DNA from: Pseudochelatococcus sp047501465
GTDB taxonomy: Bacteria; Pseudomonadota; Alphaproteobacteria; Rhizobiales; Beijerinckiaceae
Assembly: GCF_047501465.1 (NCBI RefSeq)
Contig: NZ_JAZDRL010000001.1
Location: 1,550,001 to 1,614,000 of the forward strand
DNA: 64,000 nucleotides
Reading direction: 5' to 3'
Shown one piece after another: positions 37,408 through 45,186 of the stretch. The notes under the pieces are model-generated. The model searched no databases, was not told the origin of the DNA, and saw only the letters and a list, made by a program, of their open reading frames with translations. The stretch's first letter is position 1; each line of letters opens with the position of its first letter. Position numbers and translations under genes: made by a program.

Positions 37408-38193
37408 TTACACTTGGCGTGCCACCATCATCTTTTTCACTTCGGCAATTGCCTTGGCAGGATTAAGACCTTTAGGGCAAGCGTTAGCGCAGTTCATAAT
37501 TGTGTGACAGCGATAGAGACGGAAGGGATCTTCCAAAGCATCAAGCCGCTGGCCCGTTGCTTCATCGCGGCTGTCGATCAGCCAGCGATAAGCCTGCAGC
37601 AAGGCTGCCGGGCCAAGGTAACGATCGCCATTCCACCAATAGCTGGGGCAAGAGGTTGAGCAGCATGCGCATAGAATGCACTCATAAAGGCCATCAAGCT
37701 TTTGACGGTCCTCATGGCTTTGACGCCATTCCTTTTCAGGAGAGGGCGAAACCGTTTGTAGCCAAGGCTCTACCGAAGCATGCTGAGCATAAAAACGGGT
37801 AAGATCAGGCACCAGATCCTTCACCACTGGCATATGCGGTAGCGGATAGATATTGACGATACCGTTTTGTGCCATCTCGTCGATGCCACGTGTGCAGGCA
37901 AGCGTATTCGTGCCTGCGATATTCATTGCGCACGAACCGCAGATACCTTCACGGCATGACCGACGGAAGGTCAGTGTTGGATCGACGGTGTTTTTAATCC
38001 AGATCAGCGCATCCAGCACCATCGGGCCGCAATCGTCGCGGTTGACATGGTAGCTGTCCATACGCGGATTATTGCCGGTATCTGGATCGTAGCGGTAGAT
38101 ATTGAACAACGTGGTCCGCGTCGCGCCCGCGGGTGCAGGCCAAACCTTGCCGGATGTCACCCGTGAATTCTTCGGAAGCTTGAACTCAGCCAT
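37408..38193 (-). CDS. sdhB: Succinate dehydrogenase iron-sulfur subunit
   Basis: SdhB carries electrons from the flavin to ubiquinone through three clusters. The 261-residue product contains the [2Fe-2S] ligands (SCREGICGSCAMNIAGTNTL followed by AC), the [4Fe-4S] motif CILCACCSTSCPSYWW and the [3Fe-4S] motif CHTIMNCANACPKGLNP. It is the last gene of a leftward sdhCDAB operon, 130 bases after sdhA. Confidence 0.97.
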   Translation of the reverse strand: MAEFKLPKNSRVTSGKVWPAPAGATRTTLFNIYRYDPDTGNNPRMDSYHVNRDDCGPMVLDALIWIKNTVDPTLTFRRSCREGICGSCAMNIAGTNTLACTRGIDEMAQNGIVNIYPLPHMPVVKDLVPDLTRFYAQHASVEPWLQTVSPSPEKEWRQSHEDRQKLDGLYECILCACCSTSCPSYWWNGDRYLGPAALLQAYRWLIDSRDEATGQRLDALEDPFRLYRCHTIMNCANACPKGLNPAKAIAEVKKMMVARQV

Positions 38194-38323
38194 TGTCTTT
38201 GCTCTCTTCGCTGACCCTGAAACAAAATGCGATAACCAACATCGCAGTTTTGCCCTATCTGTTGTTTTGAGCGCTCCAATTCAAAATGCGAGCATTTTAA
38301 ATCGAACGCTATCGGGGTCGTAA

Positions 38324-40144
38324 TTAGTAAACGCGTGCTTTAGGTTCGATATAGTCAATCTCATTCGACATCGTATAGGTATGCACCGGACGATAGTCGA
38401 TTGTGACCTTGTGTGAATTGATATCGAGCCACGCGAGCGTATGTTTCATCCAGTTTTCGTCATCGCGATCCGGGAAGTCCTCACGCGCGTGCGCGCCACG
38501 GCTTTCCTGACGGTTGGCCGCACCTTCCATCGTCACCACAGCTTGCGTAATGAGGTTATCAAACTCGAGTGTTTCCACGAGATCAGAGTTCCAGATCAGC
38601 GAGCGATCCGTCACGCCGATATTAGCTTCTGCCGACCAGACATCATGGATAAGCTTGACACCTTCTTCCAGCACTTCACCTGTACGGAACACAGCGCAGT
38701 TTGATTGCATCGTGCGCTGCATTTCAAGGCGAAGCTGAGCCGTAGGCGTACTGCCTGATGCATGGCGGAAATGGTCGAGACGCGAGAGCGCCAGATCAGC
38801 AGAATCCTTTGGCAATTCTGGCTGCTTCTCGCCTGCCTTGATAATCTCAGCCGCCCGCAGACCTGCCGCACGGCCAAACACCACAAGGTCAATCAGCGAA
38901 TTTGAGCCCAGACGATTTGCACCATGTACTGACACGCAAGCAGCTTCGCCGAGCGCCATCAGGCCTGGAACAACAGAATCAGGATCGCCACCGCGCTTTG
39001 TCAGCACCTCGCCGTGATAGTTAGTAGGAATACCGCCCATGTTGTAGTGCACGGTTGGCAGCACCGGAATTGGCTCCTTCGTGACATCAACGCCAGCAAA
39101 GATATGGGCCGATTCAGAAATTCCTGGCAGGCGCTCTGCCAGAATCGCTGGATCAAGATGATCAAGGTGCAGGTAGATGTGGTCCTTATTCTTACCGACA
39201 CCCCGGCCTTCGCGAATCTCGATCGTCATCGAACGTGACACGACGTCACGTGAGGCGAGGTCCTTTGCGGAAGGCGCGTAGCGTTCCATAAAGCGCTCAC
39301 CCTGAGAATTGGTGAGATAGCCACCTTCACCGCGCGCGCCTTCAGTAATGAGGCAACCTGCACCGTAAATGCCGGTGGGATGGAACTGGACGAATTCCAT
39401 ATCTTGCAGAGGCAAACCAGCCCGCAGCACCATCGCGTTGCCATCACCCGTGCAGGTGTGAGCAGAGGTAGCGGAAAAATATGCACGGCCATAACCGCCG
39501 GTTGCAAGAATTACCATCTGTGCACGGAAACGGTGCAACGTGCCGTCATCAAGCTTGAGTGCAATAATGCCGCGGCAACGGCCTTCTTCGTCCATAATCA
39601 GGTCGATGGCAAAATATTCGATGAAGAACTCTGTATTGTTCTTCACAGCCTGCCCATAGAGAGTATGCAGCATAGCATGGCCGGTACGATCAGCCGCTGC
39701 GCAGGTGCGCTGCGCTGTACCCTTACCAAAATGCGTCGTCATACCACCAAAGGGGCGCTGATAAATTTTACCCTCTTCAGTGCGCGAAAATGGCACGCCC
39801 CAATGTTCAAGCTCATAAACAGCAGCAGGTGCATTGCGCACCAGATACTCGATAGCATCCTGGTCACCAAGCCAGTCCGACCCCTTGACGGTGTCGTACA
39901 TATGCCACTGCCAGGTATCCTCGCCCATATTGCCGAGCGATGCAGAGATGCCGCCCTGTGCTGCCACTGTGTGTGAGCGGGTGGGAAACACTTTTGTGAC
40001 GCATGCAGTACGCAGGCCAGCCTGTGAACAGCCCACTGTAGCGCGAAGGCCTGCACCGCCCGCACCTACTACCACGACATCAAAAGTATGATCAGTGATT
40101 GGATAGGCTTTGCCGTTGACAGCAGGAGAGGAAAGCGTGGCCAT
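38324..40144 (-). CDS. sdhA: Succinate dehydrogenase flavoprotein subunit
   Basis: SdhA oxidises succinate to fumarate with covalently bound FAD. The 606-residue product has the dinucleotide-binding VVVGAGGAGLRATVGCSQAG and the flavinylation-site region TRSHTVAAQGGISASLGNMG. The substrate loop QFHPTGIYGAGCLITEGARG, HGANRLGSNSLIDLVVFG and the C-terminal RPVHTYTMSNEIDYIEPKAR follow. It lies two bases after sdhD. Confidence 0.97.
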   Translation of the reverse strand: MATLSSPAVNGKAYPITDHTFDVVVVGAGGAGLRATVGCSQAGLRTACVTKVFPTRSHTVAAQGGISASLGNMGEDTWQWHMYDTVKGSDWLGDQDAIEYLVRNAPAAVYELEHWGVPFSRTEEGKIYQRPFGGMTTHFGKGTAQRTCAAADRTGHAMLHTLYGQAVKNNTEFFIEYFAIDLIMDEEGRCRGIIALKLDDGTLHRFRAQMVILATGGYGRAYFSATSAHTCTGDGNAMVLRAGLPLQDMEFVQFHPTGIYGAGCLITEGARGEGGYLTNSQGERFMERYAPSAKDLASRDVVSRSMTIEIREGRGVGKNKDHIYLHLDHLDPAILAERLPGISESAHIFAGVDVTKEPIPVLPTVHYNMGGIPTNYHGEVLTKRGGDPDSVVPGLMALGEAACVSVHGANRLGSNSLIDLVVFGRAAGLRAAEIIKAGEKQPELPKDSADLALSRLDHFRHASGSTPTAQLRLEMQRTMQSNCAVFRTGEVLEEGVKLIHDVWSAEANIGVTDRSLIWNSDLVETLEFDNLITQAVVTMEGAANRQESRGAHAREDFPDRDDENWMKHTLAWLDINSHKVTIDYRPVHTYTMSNEIDYIEPKARVY

Positions 40145-40146
40145 CG

Positions 40147-40545
40147 TTATACCCCGAACGAAATCTTGAGAACGGCAAATACAGCCGCAACCGCAATGGC
40201 TGCGGAGAACAAGGTGTTGGCAATTACCGCTACAACCTTTGTTCCTTCATGATGCAGGTAGTCTTCGATGATGATCTGCATACCGATGCGGCCATGAATC
40301 ATGCCAACGACAATGAACAGCAGCAAAATAATGGCAGTCACTGGATGTCCAATGAGTGCACGTGCTGACTCATAATCCGTCCGCGTTGATGCACAGATGA
40401 GAATGGCAATAAAGGCCAGCGTTAGCGGGACAAGTGCAACCGCCGTCACACGCTGACGCCAGAAATCCCCGGTGCCAGATTTCGCAGAACCCAAACCGCG
40501 CACTTCTTTGACTGGCGTGCGGATAGAGAAATTAAACTGACCCAT
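40147..40545 (-). CDS. sdhD: Succinate dehydrogenase membrane anchor subunit
   Basis: SdhD is one of the two haem- and quinone-binding anchors. The 132-residue product has three hydrophobic segments, a soluble N-terminus RTPVKEVRGLGSAKSGTGDF followed by WRQRVTA, and the segment MIHGRIGMQIIIEDYLHHEG, whose His residues match the haem and quinone region. It sits between sdhC (10 bases away) and sdhA. Confidence 0.93.
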   Translation of the reverse strand: MGQFNFSIRTPVKEVRGLGSAKSGTGDFWRQRVTAVALVPLTLAFIAILICASTRTDYESARALIGHPVTAIILLLFIVVGMIHGRIGMQIIIEDYLHHEGTKVVAVIANTLFSAAIAVAAVFAVLKISFGV

Positions 40546-40555
40546 AGCGGCCTCC

Positions 40556-40963
40556 TTATCCGACGCTCAAGCCGATAGCCCACACCACTACCGTCAAAAT
40601 GCCGGAAGCAATCAGATTAGCGCGTGCAAGGTTCATGCGTGCATTGAGATCGAAGCCATAACCAAGATCCCATACGAAATGTCGCAGGCCACCAAAGAGA
40701 TGATGCAGCAACGCCCAAGTGTAGCCGAACAAAACGACGCGCCCGAGAAATGAGCCAAAAACCCACTGAGCGGTTGCAAAAGCATCAGCGCCAGCCGCTA
40801 ATGCGATCAGCCAATAAGCCAGCAGCAATGTACCGCCATACAGCGCAATACCGGTCAGGCGATGGATAACCGACATAGCCATCGTCCATGTCAGGCGATA
40901 GATCTGCAGGTGGGGGGACAGCGGACGATCCGCTGCGCGCGGGGGGGCTTTCGCCTCGGCCAT
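40556..40963 (-). CDS. sdhC: Succinate dehydrogenase cytochrome b556 subunit
   Basis: SdhC anchors the complex and ligates haem b. The product (135 residues from the ATG at 40963) has PLSPHLQIYRLTWTMAMSVI, HRLTGIALYGGTLL and, in the second part, LHHLFGGLRHFVWDLGYGF, the family signature with the haem-ligand His. GGAGGA lies in front of this ATG and itself overlaps an earlier in-frame ATG at 40981, which I rejected. It is the first gene of sdhCDAB. Confidence 0.94.
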   Translation of the reverse strand: MAEAKAPPRAADRPLSPHLQIYRLTWTMAMSVIHRLTGIALYGGTLLLAYWLIALAAGADAFATAQWVFGSFLGRVVLFGYTWALLHHLFGGLRHFVWDLGYGFDLNARMNLARANLIASGILTVVVWAIGLSVG

Positions 40964-41523
40964 AATCGTGGTCTCCTCCATGGGCTCGGCCCCAATCCAA
41001 GGAGCGCATTGGGGTAAGCAGTTTGCTCTGTAGTCTAGAGCTTCTCAAAAGTTGTTACGCTTCGTATAGAATCTATCGCCGCTTAGCAATGAAATGCAGC
41101 GAATCTGCGGTGACAGATTTCAAAATATGTCACCAGCAGCCTGATCGTGCATAGCGCATATCTGGGAAGGCATTCAAATTTTATCGGAATTTCTTGTTGG
41201 CTTATCTAATGTCCAGCTTATTCAAGCTGAAAAGAAGGCTGCGTTCGTAAATTCGAACATGGAATCGTTTTGAATGGATTTCATATATTGATGCCATTAC
41301 AACTGACGCTTCTTTCGGTCGCGTTGTTCAATCGCTGAATTTTAGCTGCTCTACACTGTCAGCAAGCCTTCTTCGCAAGCCGAATTGGTTATGCCTGCTT
41401 ATCTCCTAGAGCATCATGCTGTGTTGAAGATGCTTGATGGCACACCCTTTCGTGCCCTTATCGAAACATACACGAGCAATGTTCTGGATTTTCCCGCAAC
41501 AAAGCCCAGGGAATTAACCAGAT
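40964..41523. other. Spacer upstream of sdhCDAB
   Basis: About 560 bases without a gene. It should hold the leftward sdhC promoter. A small inverted repeat CAGCTT-ATTC-AAGCTG (41214-41229) is present. AGAGCATCATGCT near 41410 resembles an end of the dispersed repeats of this order, but no full copy is seen. No RNA gene recognised. Confidence 0.3.
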
Positions 41524-41856
41524 TTATGTTTTCGTGAGAAAGCTGATTAGCCGAGGCTCGATAATCGAAGGATCGCCTGATAAATAAAGCTTTTTCAGCC
41601 GAGAAGTGTGGCCGGATTCAATTCGTACGGCGCTTGCAGGAATGCCAGTTGTTTTTGCCAGTAGCTTTATAAGAGCCGTATTAGCAGCGCCATCTTCTGG
41701 GGGCGGGCGAACGCGTACCGATAACACACAGCAGCCATTAGCCAGAGTGTTTATGCCATCAATCGCCTCACGCCCGCCACGAGGCGTGAGTCTGACAGTG
41801 ATAACCAGGCCACCATTTTCCAAGCGCCAAGGATAACTGATTATATCATCGCTCAT
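41524..41856 (-). CDS. DUF167 family protein (YggU type)
   Basis: This small conserved family has no established function. The 110-residue product has the family core ITVRLTPRGGREAIDGI, VRVRPPPEDGAANTALIKLL, AKTTGIPASAVRIESGHTSR and LKKLYLSG. It is next to a YggT protein, in the same direction; yggT-yggU adjacency is common across bacteria, which supports both calls. Confidence 0.9.
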   Translation of the reverse strand: MSDDIISYPWRLENGGLVITVRLTPRGGREAIDGINTLANGCCVLSVRVRPPPEDGAANTALIKLLAKTTGIPASAVRIESGHTSRLKKLYLSGDPSIIEPRLISFLTKT

Positions 41857-41882
41857 TATCAGCCCATGGTTACTCGTACTAA

Positions 41883-42173
41883 CTAAGGCACAAATGGCCG
41901 CAGATAACGTTCAATGAAGCTTTGCAGAAAGAATACGAGCAGAAGCAAAATCACAGGCGAAATATCGATGCCACCGAGATTCGGGAGCATATTTCGAATG
42001 GGGCGAAGCAGCGGCTCTGTGACCTGATAGAGAAAATTGACGATCGCATAGATAAACCGGTTACGGGTGTTCACGACATCAAAGGCGATCAGCCAGCTCA
42101 GAATGGCGCTGGCGATGATAATGTAGGTGTACAGATTCAGCACAAGCTGAACGACGTCGAGAACCGATTGCAT
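41883..42173 (-). CDS. YggT family membrane protein
   Basis: YggT proteins are small inner-membrane proteins of uncertain role. The 96-residue product has two hydrophobic stretches (IIASAILSWLIAF and DISPVILLLLVFFLQSF) around the conserved loop VTEPLLRPIRNMLPNLGGID. It stands 26 bases before the DUF167 gene, so the two are probably co-transcribed. Confidence 0.93.
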   Translation of the reverse strand: MQSVLDVVQLVLNLYTYIIIASAILSWLIAFDVVNTRNRFIYAIVNFLYQVTEPLLRPIRNMLPNLGGIDISPVILLLLVFFLQSFIERYLRPFVP

Positions 42174-42871
42174 GTCTTCTCCCGAGGCCGAAGGCCTTCA
42201 TGAAATGATATATGTAACTGCTCTTATATCCGCGACCTTGCACAAGAGCCAGATCTCAAACGCAAACAAGAGCTTCTATGCCTTGTTTTTTCTGCATTAA
42301 AGGGCTGCTTGTTGATGGTTTGCTTAATAATCACACAAGAGTCTCCATGAATGAGACTAAGGTATCTTTATAGTTTGTGTCGCCAACCTCGATAGCATTG
42401 CCTGAGCAGGCATGGCATCTAAGTTCGTACACCAAATGCCATTGAATAAAGCAAACGGCGTCGCGCTTTTAAAAAAGGCTCATTTTGAAAACCTGGGGGG
42501 CAATTGATTGATTCAGGGCATTGCCGCCGTGAGGCTGTTGAAAAGTTTACTTGCGTGCTGAGCTGGCTAGAACCGTTTAAAATCCAGCAAAAATTTAACC
42601 TTTTGTAAACGTCTTGGTCAATTGTGACTGGAATTCGCGTCATTTGTGCAACACGCGGTTAAAATGGCGACTAATACGACGGATATGTCGTTAGATGGTA
42701 TTGTTTTGTCGCCGGGAATGAATCAGTTTGCAGAACAGGAGCTGCGCCACTCTCGTTGATTCTCAAGGGTTGGTAGGGGTGCTGCAGCTGCAATTGATCA
42801 AGTGAGCTTCGGCTTGCGATTGGGTTCCTTCGGGGCCGCACAAATTAAAAATACTTTTGGAGAACGACGTT
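42174..42871. other. Porin upstream region
   Basis: Nearly 700 bases separate yggT from the porin. Long regulatory regions are usual for major porins. Near the porin start a small hairpin GGTTCC-TTC-GGGGCC (about 42825-42839) lies in the presumed 5' leader. I could not fix a promoter with confidence and saw no gene; the short leftward ORF at 42419-42643 has no recognisable feature. Confidence 0.3.
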
Positions 42872-44170
42872 ATGACGATCGCAAGAAGCCTTCTTCTTGG
42901 TTCCGCAGCTGGTTTCGCAGTCATTTCTGGCGCACAGGCAGCTGATCTTCCTGTCACCAAGGCTGCTCCAGTAGAATACGTCCGCGTGTGCTCGACGCAC
43001 GGCGCTGGCTTCTTCTACATCCCTGGTTCAGACACCTGCATCAAGTTCGCTGGCCGCATGCGCGCTGATTACACGTATGCAGAGCCTAAGGGTGCAAACG
43101 TATACGGTTTGAACGGTGTTGTCCTTCGTCGTAATGGTCGTGACCAGGACGTGACCGGTGTCAAGGCTCGTGCACGTCTTGATGTTGACACGCGTACGGC
43201 TACCGAATTCGGTACGCTGCGCACGTTCTTCCGCTTCCAGATCGACAAGAACGCTGGTCAGCAGGGTTCAGGTCACAACACGACGCTCGACAAGGGTTAC
43301 ATCCAGTGGGCAGGTATCACCGCTGGTCGCGCTCAGTCGTTCTTTGACTTCTACGCATCTGACCTGAACTTTGGTTCGGGCTACCTCGCAAGCGCTGGTT
43401 CGGACACCACGACCGAGCTTCTTGCTTACACGGCAACGTTCGGTTCGGGCTTCTCTGCTACGATCTCGCTCGAAGACCGCAACACCCGTAACGTTAACGC
43501 TGTTGCTTACCAGGTTGCTGGTTCGCGCATGCCAGACGCAGTCGGCGTTCTGCGCGTAGACCAGGCTTGGGGTTCGGCTCAGTTGTCGGGTGCTCTGCAC
43601 CAGATGAACTCGATCGCTCTGACGGGTCCTTTTGCACAGCGCGTTGACACCGAATACGGTTGGGCTGTTCAGGGTGGCGTCAACTTCAAGCTTGACTCAC
43701 TCACGGCTGGCGACAAGCTTTGGCTGCAGGCTGCTTACGCAGATGGCGCTCTCAGCTACATCGGCATGGGTCCTTCGATCACTTCGGCTAACTTCGCTGC
43801 AACAGCTTACGATGGCCTGATTGTTAACAACGGCATCAAGTCGACCAAGGGTTGGAACCTCACCGGTGCGTTCCTTCACTACTGGACGCCTTCTGTCCGT
43901 CAGACCGTTTGGGGCAGCTACTCAGCAGTTGATTACTCCAACACTGTCAAGTGGGCTAACCGCTTCAACGCTAACATCCGTGACTTCGATGCGTGGACCG
44001 TTGGTTCGAACGTGATCTGGTCGCCAGTCAAGGCTTTCGATATCGGCGTAGAAGTTCTCTACACGAAGGCTGAGAAGAGCGCATACCGTCCAGCTAACGA
44101 CCTCTTCTTCCGCGGTCGTAAGTCTGAAGACTCTGTACAGGGTCGTCTGCGTCTGCAGCGCGATTTCTGA
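42872..44170 (+). CDS. Major outer-membrane porin, Porin_2 family (Omp2b-like)
   Basis: This trimeric 16-strand beta-barrel type lets small solutes through the outer membrane. The 432-residue product has a signal peptide (MTIARSLLLGSAAGFAVISG, then AQA). The mature start is ADLPVTKAAPVEYVRVCSTH, with GFFYIPGSDTCIKFAGRMRA; the two early Cys are typical of Brucella/rhizobial porins. It ends in the barrel closing strand with terminal Phe (GRLRLQRDF). GGAGAACGACGTT precedes the ATG. Codon use is strongly biased, as in highly expressed genes. A strong terminator follows. Brucella carries two adjacent omp2 genes; only one is here. Confidence 0.93.
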   Translation: MTIARSLLLGSAAGFAVISGAQAADLPVTKAAPVEYVRVCSTHGAGFFYIPGSDTCIKFAGRMRADYTYAEPKGANVYGLNGVVLRRNGRDQDVTGVKARARLDVDTRTATEFGTLRTFFRFQIDKNAGQQGSGHNTTLDKGYIQWAGITAGRAQSFFDFYASDLNFGSGYLASAGSDTTTELLAYTATFGSGFSATISLEDRNTRNVNAVAYQVAGSRMPDAVGVLRVDQAWGSAQLSGALHQMNSIALTGPFAQRVDTEYGWAVQGGVNFKLDSLTAGDKLWLQAAYADGALSYIGMGPSITSANFAATAYDGLIVNNGIKSTKGWNLTGAFLHYWTPSVRQTVWGSYSAVDYSNTVKWANRFNANIRDFDAWTVGSNVIWSPVKAFDIGVEVLYTKAEKSAYRPANDLFFRGRKSEDSVQGRLRLQRDF

Positions 44171-44220
44171 TCCCTCGCATCAAGCTGCCTGACCTAGTGC
44201 CAGGCAGCTCCTGTGAGACA

Positions 44221-44257
44221 AAACGCCTCCTGATCTCATGGTCAGGAGGCGTTTTTG
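44221..44257 (+). terminator. Intrinsic terminator of the porin gene
   Basis: A perfect 13-bp stem joins AAACGCCTCCTGA (44222-44234) to TCAGGAGGCGTTT (44243-44255) around an eight-base loop, followed by a T5 run starting in the stem (44253-44257). Confidence 0.93.
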
Positions 44258-44408
44258 CATTTTGATGGGCTGCGGAAAATGTCGGGATAAACTTAGCGCG
44301 AAAACATACGTTATGACGTCAGCATTATTGCTGATTGCGCTAAACCATAAGACGGATGTAACTGCTATGGAGCAACAGGCGCACTGATGGCATCAGAACT
44401 GTGCTCTG

Positions 44409-44472
44409 ATTTCTATATTTCCCGCAATTTGCATTAAAGTTAACGGGACAATTTGAATGCAAATTGCTCTGG
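44409..44472. repeat. Dispersed intergenic repeat, family A, copy 2
   Basis: This is the partner of 12139-12202. It reads ATTTCTATATTTCCCGCAAT, then TTGCATTAAAGTTAACGGG, ACAATTTGAATGCAAAT and TGCTCTGG. TTTGCATT and AATGCAAA form inverted arms. It lies just beyond the 3' end of the cyclic-nucleotide-binding gene. Confidence 0.55.
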
Positions 44473-44484
44473 TGTTTATGAATG

Positions 44485-44955
44485 CTATTCAGTGATTAAG
44501 CGCGTGTCGCTGAGCTGAGCAACTTCAGCCAACCGTGCAGTTGTACGCTCAAGCCTGTGGGCGAGCTCTCGCATGATGGCAATGGCAATTTGCGGGAACT
44601 GTTGCAGTAGCTCCAGAAAAACCTGCTTATCGATTCGCAGGACCATCAGATTGGTGGCTGCGCGGATTGAAGCTGACCGCGGGATTTCGGCCAGAACACC
44701 CATTTCGCCCATAATATCATAGACATGGAAATCAGTTACCTTGAGCGGTCCAGCGGGGGTGTCGACGAGTACGTGTGCTTCTCCTTCCAGAATGACATAA
44801 GCCGCATCAGAAGCATCGCCCCGCTTGAAGATGAACTGTCCTTCTGAAAAACGTACTCTATCGCTCGTAAAGGCAAGAAGCTTCAGGCGTCCTTTATCAA
44901 CGTCCCGAAACATGGGAACCTGGCGAAGTGCCTGGACTTCTGATTCAAGGCTCAT
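44485..44955 (-). CDS. Stand-alone cyclic-nucleotide-binding domain protein (no HTH)
   Basis: The 156-residue product is a single cNMP-binding domain. It has FSEGQFIFKRGDASDAAYVI, LEGEAHVLVD, and the phosphate-binding-cassette region YDIMGEMGVLAEIPRSASIR (GEMG...PRSASI, about residues 82-97). A C-terminal helix follows (AIAIMRELAHRLERTTARLA). It lacks the helix-turn-helix of Crp/Fnr regulators, so it is probably a regulatory partner rather than a DNA-binding protein. It lies next to, and in the same direction as, the unusual ABC protein, about 230 bases downstream. That placement hints at a regulatory link, which is inference. Confidence 0.82.
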   Translation of the reverse strand: MSLESEVQALRQVPMFRDVDKGRLKLLAFTSDRVRFSEGQFIFKRGDASDAAYVILEGEAHVLVDTPAGPLKVTDFHVYDIMGEMGVLAEIPRSASIRAATNLMVLRIDKQVFLELLQQFPQIAIAIMRELAHRLERTTARLAEVAQLSDTRLITE

Positions 44956-45060
44956 GTCTGGGCTCCGGGCGTCATCAGCTAGTCTTTTTCAATTCTGGAT
45001 TATTTATCAACCAAGACAGGCATTGATGCAAATTTCTCTTAAGCCATAGCGATAACACCT

Positions 45061-45153
45061 GGAGCAAAATGCATTCACGTTGAATCGGTTTCTTGACTGT
45101 ATCTCTTTGTGTGTACATCAGATTTATCTAAAAAATGGTGTCCACTTTTGGGG
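45061..45153. repeat. Dispersed repeat, family B, copy 1 (rhizobial type)
   Basis: The roughly 93 bases run from GGAGCAAAATGCATTCACGT to GGTGTCCACTTTTGGGG. They align over their whole length with 53854-53944, in the same orientation. The pattern (AGCAAAATGCATTCA ... GGTATCCACTTTT) is one I know as a frequent intergenic repeat in Rhizobiales. The copies are diverged, aligned by eye. Confidence 0.6.
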
Positions 45154-45186
45154 CCGTTGCAATAGCTTTCCACGCCTCTTTCATAT

